A model generated the notes under the pieces. It saw nothing but the letters and a program-made list of their open reading frames with translations. It searched no databases and was not told where the DNA came from. DNA of 64,000 nucleotides, taken from assembly GCF_002090075.1 (NCBI RefSeq), contig NZ_BBRI01000002.1:1364001-1428000 (forward strand). Direction: 5' to 3'. How positions within the stretch are numbered: position 1 is the first letter of the stretch; each line of letters starts with the position of its first letter. This document shows, piece by piece, positions 36,123 to 44,412 of this stretch. The stretch is from Demequina sp. NBRC 110052 (lineage in GTDB: Bacteria; Actinomycetota; Actinomycetes; Actinomycetales; Demequinaceae). The position numbers and the translations under genes are program-made.

Positions 36123-37016
36123 TCACGGACGAGGGGGCGCGAGTGCCTGGGCGAGGTCTGTTGCGGTGGGCAGGTCGGCTCCCGCGCGTGCGACGGTGAT
36201 CGCGGCCGCGCTCGCGCAGTACTCACCCACCTCGCGCAGCACACCAGGCGCGGCTCCAGCCAGATCGATGTCGACTGTCGTGGCGATGAGCGCGGCCATG
36301 AACGTGTCACCGGCACCGACGGTGTCGACCACATCGACAGGTTGAGACACGACATCAACACGGTCAGCGTGGGAGGCAAGGAGCGCGCCGTCACCTCCGC
36401 GCGTGATCGCCACCAGGTCGGGCCCCAGGTCGAGCAGACGCTGAGCGACATCGCTGAGCGGGACTGACGGATAGACCGCGGCGGCGTCCTCGTCACTGAG
36501 CTTGACCACGTGCGACAAGGCCGCGATCTGGCGCGACGTCTGAGCGCCGCGGGCACTGTCCACCAGTGCGGGCCGAATGTTGGGATCGAAGGTCACCCGC
36601 TTGCCGTCGAGCGCGGCTTCGCGCACCAGCTCCAGCACCACGGTGGCACCGGGCTCAAGGAAGCACGCGATCGAGCCCACATGGATCGCATCGAAGTCCG
36701 AGACGTCAATCGCAGGAATGTCCCACCGAATGTCGAACTCATAGGTGGCGCTGCCATCGACCCCAATCGAGGCCCTCGCAGTCGAAGTGCGCTCCAGACA
36801 GAACGACTCCGGCCGCACCACCACACCCGAATCCTCAAGGTGATGCACGATCCGACGGCCCCGCTCATCATCAGCGACAGCGGTCAGCAGCTCGACATCC
36901 ACGCCAAGCCTGCCCAGACCCAGCGCGACATTCGCCGGCGAACCCCCCACGATCTCCACACCGTCAACCACGTCCATCAACGCCTCACCCACGACCAGAA
37001 TCTTCGGTGACTCCAC
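36123..37016 (-). CDS. PfkB-family carbohydrate kinase, likely fructokinase
   Basis: A 297-residue ribokinase-family kinase. The N-terminal motif is GGSPANVALGLGRLG near residue 24, and the C-terminal motif is DTVGAGDTFMAAL near 235 with the catalytic Asp. The length and pattern fit fructokinase. As the last gene of the fructan operon it would phosphorylate fructose released by the two GH32 enzymes. The GTG start at 37016 has GGAG upstream and lies five bases after the GH32 stop. Confidence 0.9.
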   Translation of the reverse strand: MESPKILVVGEALMDVVDGVEIVGGSPANVALGLGRLGVDVELLTAVADDERGRRIVHHLEDSGVVVRPESFCLERTSTARASIGVDGSATYEFDIRWDIPAIDVSDFDAIHVGSIACFLEPGATVVLELVREAALDGKRVTFDPNIRPALVDSARGAQTSRQIAALSHVVKLSDEDAAAVYPSVPLSDVAQRLLDLGPDLVAITRGGDGALLASHADRVDVVSQPVDVVDTVGAGDTFMAALIATTVDIDLAGAAPGVLREVGEYCASAAAITVARAGADLPTATDLAQALAPPRP

Positions 37017-37020
37017 GTGC

Positions 37021-38343
37021 CTACTCCAATCCATAGACGACGACCGTGCCCGCATCGGCCGCCACCCGAAGACCAGCGCCTCGCGGCGAGATGGCGGTGG
37101 CGAACACGCCCGCCGCCGAGGACACCTCCAGCACCGGCCCGTCGACGATGATGCGCAGTCCGCCCTGTACGGGAACTCGCTGCGTATCGGCGGATGTGCC
37201 CACAGTCAGTTCGCCGTCCGCTACGGACAGCTCAGCAGCAAGCGCACCCTCCGACGTGATGAGGAGCGTGCCTTGCGTGCACTCCCACTCGATGTCAGCC
37301 GCCAGTCCGGGCAGAACGCCGTCCGCGACGGACTCGGTGCGGTGCGCGGCGACATCCGGGTGCGGCTGCGCGACGAGCCGACCCGCCCGCACAGCGACTC
37401 GATACGGGAAGCTGTGCGCCCCGGCCCAGCCGTCACCCTCGATTCCCCGTAGCCAGAAGGTCAGCGCAGGCTCACCATCCGCATCCGTGAACAGAGACGG
37501 CGCGTAGAGGCTCGAACCCCATGTCAACTGCGCCCAATCGCTCGGTACGAACACGCCATCGCGATACGCGCCGACGGCGCAGCCGGCGTAGTGGAGGACG
37601 TCGGCGTCCCACACCGAGGACACCATCACCGCGTGACCATCCACCTCGAAGATCTGCGGACACTCCCACAGCGCACCCATCCACACCGGATCACGCTCAC
37701 AACTGTCGCGCGACAGAGCGACCCCGTCGTACTGCCACCGGTCGAGGTCACGTGAAGTGTAAGAGAGCGCCATCGCCGTCCCGTCGCGGCCAGCCGCACC
37801 CACGAACATGCGCCAAACCTCACCCTCACGACGCACGAACGGGTCACGGAAGGCGATCAAGTCCAAGCCGTCAGGCGCCTCCACCACCACGTCGCCCTTG
37901 ACCCATGACAACCACGACTCATCGACTGGGCGCGCCACCCGCACACGACCAATCCCGAACTCCGGCACCGACGTCGCCGTATAGAACGCCCTCGTGCCGT
38001 CGCCATCGACGACCAGACAGCCCGTCCACACGCCGTCATCACCCTCACCCGGCGCAATCGCGACCGGGAGTTCCCGCAACGACAAGAGATCCGGACCCGA
38101 GGCATGCCCCCAGTGGCAATTCGGCGCCCACTCCGTACTGTCAGGAACGTATTGGAAGAACGCCTCGTAGCGGCCATCCCTGAACGTGATCCCATGAGGA
38201 TCGTTCATCCAACCCGAAGCAGGCGTGAAATGCAGCACAGGACGCAAGTAAGTCTCCAAGTCGGAACGTGTGATCTCCCCCGGCCGCCTCGGGGTGGCGG
38301 GGAGGCCGCTCGCTAGATCGATTCCCTGACCACCGGCGGGCAC
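37021..38343 (-). CDS. GH32 glycoside hydrolase (beta-fructofuranosidase-like), canonical
   Basis: A 440-residue cytosolic GH32 enzyme. The nucleophile Asp is in GWMNDPHG (near residue 47), the stabilising motif is FRDP (near 165) and the acid/base Glu is in WECPQIF (near 227). A C-terminal beta-sandwich follows. It has no signal peptide, so it acts on imported sucrose or fructo-oligosaccharides. The start is uncertain: GTG 38343 overlaps the lacI gene by 31 bp and has no strong ribosome site, but no better start lies before the catalytic motif. Confidence 0.88.
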   Translation of the reverse strand: MPAGGQGIDLASGLPATPRRPGEITRSDLETYLRPVLHFTPASGWMNDPHGITFRDGRYEAFFQYVPDSTEWAPNCHWGHASGPDLLSLRELPVAIAPGEGDDGVWTGCLVVDGDGTRAFYTATSVPEFGIGRVRVARPVDESWLSWVKGDVVVEAPDGLDLIAFRDPFVRREGEVWRMFVGAAGRDGTAMALSYTSRDLDRWQYDGVALSRDSCERDPVWMGALWECPQIFEVDGHAVMVSSVWDADVLHYAGCAVGAYRDGVFVPSDWAQLTWGSSLYAPSLFTDADGEPALTFWLRGIEGDGWAGAHSFPYRVAVRAGRLVAQPHPDVAAHRTESVADGVLPGLAADIEWECTQGTLLITSEGALAAELSVADGELTVGTSADTQRVPVQGGLRIIVDGPVLEVSSAAGVFATAISPRGAGLRVAADAGTVVVYGLE

Positions 38344-39362
38344 GCGACCGCGGTGCGCGGCGAGCGGTCCGGACCCGGGCCGTCGAGCAGTGCCCGCACG
38401 CCCTCGACTCCGAGCCGGAAGTGAGGCAGGCCCACCGTCGACAACGGCGGGTGCAGGTGGGCCGCGATCACTTCCTGGTTGTCGAAGCCGACCACCGCCA
38501 GATCCTCGGGCACCCGCAGGCCGCGCTCGCGCAGGTAGTCGTACAGTCCCATCGCGACGCGGTCGTTGTGGCAGAAGACGGCGGTGGCTCCCGAACCGAG
38601 AATCCGCTCGGCGATCAAGTAGCCGCCTTCCTGCATCGGCGGAGCGTCAAAGACGAGGGCGGGGTCGACGGTCAACCCGGCGCTCCTGAAGGCGTCGTGG
38701 TAGCCCGCCATGCGTCCCTCGCGTGCAGGCGAGGCCGTCGTCGTATTCACGAAGGCGATGCGTCGGTGACCCGCCTCGATCAGCATCTCGGTCGCGCTCC
38801 GGCCACCCTGGCGCTCATCGGGAACGACGGATCTCGCCGAGTCGTCAGCCGCGAAGCAATTCACCAGGACGACGTCGTGCCCCGCGAGCGACTCGGGCAC
38901 GGCGACCTCCCGGTGGTACCAGCTGGAGTAGAGGATGCCTCTGACCTTGTGCTCGAGCATCATCTCGATCGCCGACTCCTCGGCCGCGGAGTTGCCGTCA
39001 GTATTCGCGACCAGCAGGACGTGGCCCCGCTTCCAGGCCTCGCTCTGCGCTCCGCGGATGATCTCGCCTGCGAATGGGGTGGTGGCGATCGCGTCGGCAA
39101 CGAGGCCGATGAACTGCGAACGTCCGCTCGAGAGCGTCTTCGCCATGATGTTGGGACGGTAGCCGAGGTCGGCGATGGCCTGTCGGACGCGCTCGCGCGT
39201 CCCCTCGCCGATGCGGGCGCTCGGATTGTCGTTGACGACGTGCGAGACGGTCGCCGTCGACACCCCCGCACGGGCGGCCACATCACGGAGCGTCACCCCT
39301 TTGGCAACCGGCCGCGATGCCGGTGCTCCCGCGTCCTCGTCACCCTGATGCACTGGCGTCAT
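38313..39362 (-). CDS. LacI-family regulator of the fructan operon
   Basis: A 349-residue regulator with a typical LacI helix-turn-helix (TLRDVAARAGVSTATVSHVV, near 24) and hinge (NIMAKTLSSGRS), then an effector domain. It lies inside the operon it presumably controls, between the permease and the second GH32 gene, with an ATGA overlap at its start. The likely targets are the two inverted 17-bp sites at 44147-44214. Confidence 0.9.
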   Translation of the reverse strand: MTPVHQGDEDAGAPASRPVAKGVTLRDVAARAGVSTATVSHVVNDNPSARIGEGTRERVRQAIADLGYRPNIMAKTLSSGRSQFIGLVADAIATTPFAGEIIRGAQSEAWKRGHVLLVANTDGNSAAEESAIEMMLEHKVRGILYSSWYHREVAVPESLAGHDVVLVNCFAADDSARSVVPDERQGGRSATEMLIEAGHRRIAFVNTTTASPAREGRMAGYHDAFRSAGLTVDPALVFDAPPMQEGGYLIAERILGSGATAVFCHNDRVAMGLYDYLRERGLRVPEDLAVVGFDNQEVIAAHLHPPLSTVGLPHFRLGVEGVRALLDGPGPDRSPRTAVACPPVVRESI

Positions 39363-40270
39363 CCCTTGTTAGCCCCACTTTCCAGACCATAGATCATCGC
39401 CTTGTTCAGCACGAGGAAGACAAGCATGAGCGGCGTGATCGTCACGCATACCGCGGCGAAGGTGGCAGTCCAGTCGACGTTGCCCATCGCTCCGATGTAG
39501 TTCTGCAGGCCGAGAGGAATCGTCTTGAGTTCATCTGACAGGACGAAGGTGTTGGCGAAGATGAAGTCGTTCCAGATGAAGATGCTGTTCACCAGCACGA
39601 CGGTGACGATGGTGTTGACGGAGAGCGGCAAGGTGATCTGGCCGAAGACGCGGTAGGGACCAGCGCCGTCCATCGACGCCGCTTCGTACGTCTCGCGCGA
39701 GATGTAGCTGTAGAAGGACGAGAACAGGTAGATCGACATCGGCAGCGAGAAGGCCGCGAGCGGGATGATCATCGACTGGTACGTGTCGAGCAGTCCGATG
39801 TTCGCGTAGTCGATGAAGAGCGGCACGAGGGCGATCTGGACCGGAACGATGATGCCCAGCAGGAACATCGATCGCACGAAGGTCTTCAGTCTGAATCCGA
39901 GCACTTCGAGCGCGTATGCGCCCATCATTCCCAGGACCACGATCAGCACGTTGGCGCCCAAGGTCACCACCAGGCTGTTAACGATGTTCAGACCGAGGTT
40001 CCCCGTCGAGAACGCTCGGGAGAAGTTGTCCAGAGTGAACTCAGTGGGAAGCGAGAACGGGTTCGAAGACGCGAAGTCCTGTTCGGTGCGCAGGCTGGTC
40101 ATGAAGAGCCACACCAGCGGGTACACCTGCATGATGACCAGCGCGGTGACGAGCGTGGAGGAGATCACACGGTGCGCGTGCAGTCGACCTCGCCGACGTG
40201 GTGCGACGTCGCCGTCTGGCGCGGGGGCGGCGGGAACCTTGCGGTCCACGCGGGGGGTGAGGAGAGTCAT
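39359..40270 (-). CDS. Carbohydrate ABC transporter permease (MalG type)
   Basis: A 303-residue inner membrane permease. A 30-residue basic cytoplasmic tail precedes six membrane segments. The EAA loop EAASMDGAGPYRVFGQITLP is near residue 210. Overlaps the upstream permease by TGATG and the downstream lacI by ATGA. Part of a sugar importer without its own ATPase gene. Confidence 0.92.
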   Translation of the reverse strand: MTLLTPRVDRKVPAAPAPDGDVAPRRRGRLHAHRVISSTLVTALVIMQVYPLVWLFMTSLRTEQDFASSNPFSLPTEFTLDNFSRAFSTGNLGLNIVNSLVVTLGANVLIVVLGMMGAYALEVLGFRLKTFVRSMFLLGIIVPVQIALVPLFIDYANIGLLDTYQSMIIPLAAFSLPMSIYLFSSFYSYISRETYEAASMDGAGPYRVFGQITLPLSVNTIVTVVLVNSIFIWNDFIFANTFVLSDELKTIPLGLQNYIGAMGNVDWTATFAAVCVTITPLMLVFLVLNKAMIYGLESGANKG

Positions 40271-41148
40271 CAGTCGACCTTTCGCCTCAGGAGGAAGTAG
40301 ATGAGACCGACGGCCACGAGGCACTCGACGACGATGAACACCGAGATGGCGCTGGCGTAGCCGTAGTCCGTGTGTGTGAAGGCGGTCTTGTACATGTATG
40401 TCGTCAGCAGCTCAGACGCCTGTCCTGGACCGCCGTTGGTGAGCAGGTAGGGAATGTCGAATCCGCGTAGTGCGTACGTGGCGGCCATGATCGTGGTGGT
40501 GATCCACACGGGCCGGATGTACGGGAACTTGATTCGCCAGAAGATCTGCCACCAGTTGGCGCGGTCGAGCGTCGCGGCCTCCTCCAGGTCCTTCGGCACT
40601 GCCAGCAGTGCCGCGTACACGATGAGCATGTACAGGCCCGCGAATCGCCAGCCCTCGGGGACCGACACGGCGGCAAGCACCGTGTCGACGTTCGACAGCC
40701 ACGGCTGCGCCAACGAGCCAAGTCCCACCCACTCGAGAACCTGGTTGAGCAGTCCGGTCGGCTCGTACGAGTAGATGCGCTGGAAGAGGAAGGCGATGGC
40801 GACCGTCGAGATGACGGCCGGGAGCAGGTAGAGCGTCTTCACCAGCTCGCGACCACGCCGAAGGGTGGTCAGCAGGCCTGCGACCAGGAGCGCTCCGCCG
40901 AGCTGCAGGACCAGGCAGATCGCCAGGTAGCCCATGGCGTTGCCAAACGAGGTCCAGAAGACATCGTCGCGCGTGAACATCTTCACGTAGTTGTCCAGCC
41001 CGACGAACTTCATGTCGGTGATCCCGTCCCACTTGAACAGGCTCAGGAAGAGCGACTGCACGATGGGCAGGAGGACGGCGAAGGCGTACACCGCCAGCGG
41101 TGGCACAAGGAACACGAGGACCGAGATCTTCGAACGACCCGGGAGCAT
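40270..41148 (-). CDS. Carbohydrate ABC transporter permease (MalF type)
   Basis: A 292-residue permease with six membrane segments and the EAA loop EEAATLDRANWWQIFWRIKFP near residue 200, where the usual Gly is replaced by Arg-Ala. Start at 41148 follows a GAAAGAG site, 69 bp after the binding-protein stop. Pairs with the MalG-type protein encoded next. Confidence 0.92.
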   Translation of the reverse strand: MLPGRSKISVLVFLVPPLAVYAFAVLLPIVQSLFLSLFKWDGITDMKFVGLDNYVKMFTRDDVFWTSFGNAMGYLAICLVLQLGGALLVAGLLTTLRRGRELVKTLYLLPAVISTVAIAFLFQRIYSYEPTGLLNQVLEWVGLGSLAQPWLSNVDTVLAAVSVPEGWRFAGLYMLIVYAALLAVPKDLEEAATLDRANWWQIFWRIKFPYIRPVWITTTIMAATYALRGFDIPYLLTNGGPGQASELLTTYMYKTAFTHTDYGYASAISVFIVVECLVAVGLIYFLLRRKVD

Positions 41149-41217
41149 CTTTGCCTCTTTCACACTCTGTCGGGGCCGGTCCGGCGGGGGCGGTGCCCCC
41201 ACCGGACCTCCCACTGA

Positions 41218-42564
41218 TTACTCTGCGAACGCCTCGGGACCGTTCTCGGCGATCACTGCATCCATGGTCGCGATGAACCCCTCGGGTGTCTCGTCGCCCT
41301 GGACCAGAAGCGTGAGCTCCTGCTGGAGACGCGTGTTCGACGTCGGGTCGAGCTGCGTGTCCCACGGCATCGCGATCGCGTCGCCGACATCGCCGGCCTG
41401 GTCGACGGCGCGCTGGTAGAGCGGGGTCGCGTTGTCAGGAATGGCCGCGGAGGCGGTCGTTGTCGGCGACAGCGCCCCAGACTCCGTGTAGACCTCCGGG
41501 TAGCGCGCAAGCGCGTAGGCGAGGAAGTCCTTCACCAGCGGGTCGTAGGTCTCGGCGTTGACTGCCATGCCGATGCCCGACGGCGTCACGTACTCGTTGT
41601 CCGCGGTCACTGCACCGTCGATCGTCGGCAAGGTGAAGTAGTCGACGTCGTCCCTCACACCCTCGTCGAGATTCTCGGTGGCGAGGTTGCTGAGCTCCCA
41701 CGTGCCGATGTTGTAGACGGCCGCCTGGCCGGTGGTGAAGAGCGCCTGCGCGTCGGCGTAGCCGGTCGACGAGAAGCCGGGCTGGAAGCAGCCCGCCTGA
41801 CCGAGGTCGTAGAGCCAGTTGACCGCAGCCACGCCGGCGGGGTCCGAGAACTTCGCCTCTCCCTTCTTGAGCGCCTGCACGTACTCGGGGCCGGCCATGC
41901 GGAACGGGTAGTACGCCATGTAGCGCTCGAGCGGCCAGAGGTCCTGACCGTCCAGCGCGATCGGGGTGATTCCCTGCGCCCTCAGTGCCTCGCACATGGC
42001 CGGGAAGTCATCGAGCGTGGCGGGCACGTCGATGCCTGCCTGCTCGAACAGCGCGGTGTTGTACCAGAAGAACTCGAGCTGGAACTCGAACGGGATCATG
42101 TACAGCGACCCGTCGTCGAAGCGCTGGTAGTTCAGCGCGGCGGGGAGGTAGTCGTCGTACAGTCCCAGATCCGTCAGCAACTCCTCGGCGTCGACCATCT
42201 GGCCGGCGCCCGCCAACTTCTTGGCGAACGGCGTGGCGTCGGTGTCGAAGAGCTCCGGCAGCTGGTGCGCTGCGGCGAGGGTCTCGTACTTCTGGATGTA
42301 CGAAGGCCGGTCGGGGGTGGTGATCAGGTTCAGTGAGAAGCCCGGGTGGTCGGCGGCGTACTCGTCGGCGATCTGCTCCATCGCAGTGATGACGCCACCG
42401 TCGGCAGGGCGGGACAGGAGCCACGAGATCTCACGTGGAGTGATCGTGCCATCGTCCGAGGACGAGCTGTCCGGGGACGCGCCTGACGCGGAGCACGCTG
42501 CGAGCGTGAGCGTCAGAGAGGCCGCGGCGGCAACCGCTGCGACATTGAGGCGGTGGTGCTTCAT
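41218..42564 (-). CDS. Sugar ABC transporter substrate-binding lipoprotein (fructan operon)
   Basis: A 448-residue family 1 solute-binding protein with a lipoprotein signal and lipobox LTLAAC near residue 24. A Ser/Asp-rich linker then a two-lobe binding domain follow. It is the second gene of the fructan operon, 37 bp after the first GH32 gene. The likely ligand is sucrose, a fructo-oligosaccharide or a difructose compound. Confidence 0.92.
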   Translation of the reverse strand: MKHHRLNVAAVAAAASLTLTLAACSASGASPDSSSSDDGTITPREISWLLSRPADGGVITAMEQIADEYAADHPGFSLNLITTPDRPSYIQKYETLAAAHQLPELFDTDATPFAKKLAGAGQMVDAEELLTDLGLYDDYLPAALNYQRFDDGSLYMIPFEFQLEFFWYNTALFEQAGIDVPATLDDFPAMCEALRAQGITPIALDGQDLWPLERYMAYYPFRMAGPEYVQALKKGEAKFSDPAGVAAVNWLYDLGQAGCFQPGFSSTGYADAQALFTTGQAAVYNIGTWELSNLATENLDEGVRDDVDYFTLPTIDGAVTADNEYVTPSGIGMAVNAETYDPLVKDFLAYALARYPEVYTESGALSPTTTASAAIPDNATPLYQRAVDQAGDVGDAIAMPWDTQLDPTSNTRLQQELTLLVQGDETPEGFIATMDAVIAENGPEAFAE

Positions 42565-42601
42565 GATGCTCTCTCTTCCATCATTGAATGAGCGGTGGGA
42601 A

Positions 42602-44131
42602 CTACTGGGTTGATGCGCCTGAGGTATCAGGCACGCTGTGAGCAAAGTCGGAGGACCCACGCAGTTCGGCCCGCCAATCGCTCACCTCCCCGTCATTCGT
42701 ACGGTTCCGGCTCTTGACCGCTACCTGCGTCAAGGTTGCCGTACCGTCGCTGACGAAGAAGCCAAGACGACCCTTGGTGTGGTCGTAGATTCGGGTGCTG
42801 AGCATCGCGGTTCCGTCGATGTTCACCACGCAGATGTCGCCGTCGAGCACGATGTCGATGACGTGCGCCCCCGGGTCGAGGCGCAGGGGGCGTTCAAGTT
42901 CGACCAGGAACGGCACGTCGCCAGAGATCTGCCACTGTTCCGTGCCTGTCGTGGCCCGCGGCCACCGATCGAAGACCGCTCGCCCGCGCCGCGGTTCCAG
43001 GCGCAGGACGTAGCCGGTGTCGCCGTCGTCGGAGGCGCGAAGCAGGAGGCCGACCTCTGACACCTCGCCTTCGAGTTCAAGCTCGGCGTGGATGTGGCAC
43101 TCCGTGGGCAACGTGGCGTCTCCGACGATGGCGACGTAGCCATCCGGGGAGGCGAGCCGCGCGCCTTCAAGGCCGCGTGCCGCGTCGTCGAGGACGGCGT
43201 CGAAGACCGCCAGACGCTCGCGTGGCACTTGGAAGTCGAGCGTGCCATCCGCGCGTGGGATCGCCTCGACCACCGACAGCGAACCCGCCCACTGCCACGC
43301 ACCGTCATCCCGATCGGCCTCACGGGACGCGATCCAGCCGTAGAAGAATCTTCTGCCATCGAGCTCCAAGGACTTCGCGGCGTAGAAGGCGCGGCTGTCG
43401 AGCGTGTCGAACTCTGGCGCGATCCACGGCCCACTCAAGGACCTCGCCATCCGGTAGCGGGTCACGAACGCATCGGAGAACTCGGAGTACACGAGATACC
43501 ACCAGTCACCGATCTTGAAGACCTCAGGGCACTCGTGCGCAATGTAGCGGCGAGGGTCATAGAACGGGGCGACAGCAGTCCAGCTCTCGAGGTCGTGTGA
43601 GACGCATTGCGCGATGGTCCCGCGACGGCGCTCCGGACCCGAAGCGTGGCGAGCCGCAATGAGCATCCGCCACAGCCCCGCTTCGTCGTCCCACAGCACG
43701 AACGGGTCGCGCCAGTCGCCGGACTCGTACCCGGCTGGCGCGCCGAAGGTGTGCTCGGGGTGACGGTTCCACGTGCGCATGCCGTCGTCACTCGTCGCGT
43801 GCATGACGAGTTGGAGAGGTCGCCCGTCCTCTCCCAGACGCGTCGGGTTCTGACCGGTGTAGAAGACGTGGTGAGTACCGGACTGATCCACCACGATGCT
43901 GCCGGTGTAGATGTTCCAGTCCGACGCTGACCGGCCACCCGAGGCCAGTCGCTCTCCGTGGTCAGTGAACGTCACGTTGTCGTGCGTTGTGATCAGGTGC
44001 CAGGGCATGCCCGACTTGGGCCAGTTCCGGCGCTCGTGAAGGTAGAAGAGATACGCAGTGCCGTCCTCGACCCACGGAATCACATCTCCCACCCACGCCT
44101 CGTCGGGCCGGAAGAACAGTCCTTGTGACAT
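42602..44131 (-). CDS. GH32-family hydrolase with variant nucleophile motif
   Basis: A 509-residue GH32 enzyme, first gene of the fructan operon. The five-bladed propeller region carries DWRDPFVLW near 140 (stabilising Asp) and AHECPEVF near 200 (acid/base Glu). The nucleophile motif, WMNDPNG in classical members, reads WVGDVIPW here, near residue 16, so Asp is kept but the rest differs. A long C-terminal beta-sandwich runs from about 320. There is no signal peptide. The variant motif marks a less-studied GH32 branch. Specificity for levan-, inulin- or difructose-type bonds cannot be read directly. Confidence 0.87.
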   Translation of the reverse strand: MSQGLFFRPDEAWVGDVIPWVEDGTAYLFYLHERRNWPKSGMPWHLITTHDNVTFTDHGERLASGGRSASDWNIYTGSIVVDQSGTHHVFYTGQNPTRLGEDGRPLQLVMHATSDDGMRTWNRHPEHTFGAPAGYESGDWRDPFVLWDDEAGLWRMLIAARHASGPERRRGTIAQCVSHDLESWTAVAPFYDPRRYIAHECPEVFKIGDWWYLVYSEFSDAFVTRYRMARSLSGPWIAPEFDTLDSRAFYAAKSLELDGRRFFYGWIASREADRDDGAWQWAGSLSVVEAIPRADGTLDFQVPRERLAVFDAVLDDAARGLEGARLASPDGYVAIVGDATLPTECHIHAELELEGEVSEVGLLLRASDDGDTGYVLRLEPRRGRAVFDRWPRATTGTEQWQISGDVPFLVELERPLRLDPGAHVIDIVLDGDICVVNIDGTAMLSTRIYDHTKGRLGFFVSDGTATLTQVAVKSRNRTNDGEVSDWRAELRGSSDFAHSVPDTSGASTQ

Positions 44132-44146
44132 CTTTGTCGCCGTTCG

Positions 44147-44214
44147 TTTGGTTAAGCGCTTGAGCTGGTGTCACCGTACGCCCTGAGGAGAATGCGGTCA
44201 AGCGCTTAACCAAA
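44147..44214 (-). promoter_or_regulatory. Fructan operon promoter between two inverted LacI-type operators
   Basis: TTTGGTTAAGCGCTTGA (44147-44163) and TCAAGCGCTTAACCAAA (44198-44214) are exact 17-bp inverted copies, and each contains the palindrome AAGCGCTT with a CpG centre as in LacI/CcpA-type sites. Between and over them, minus-strand TTGACC (44201-44196), 17 bases, and TACGGT (44178-44173) form a promoter. One site overlaps the -35 and the other lies just past the start point. The operon's own LacI is the likely ligand. Confidence 0.72.
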
Positions 44215-44412
44215 ACGTTACGTGTCCGGCACGAACTCACGGGAGGAGCGGCGAGTCGCGCACTCCAGACGGCTGGTCCCACCACGGTCGCCGCGCCGAG
44301 GTCGAGTACCTGACATGGTGTGGCCCTGCCCAACACGAGGTGACAAGGAACCCGGTGTCACTCCCCCGCCATACGATGCGAACCGTCAAGGTTGACGTTG
44401 AGGGGATTGAGA

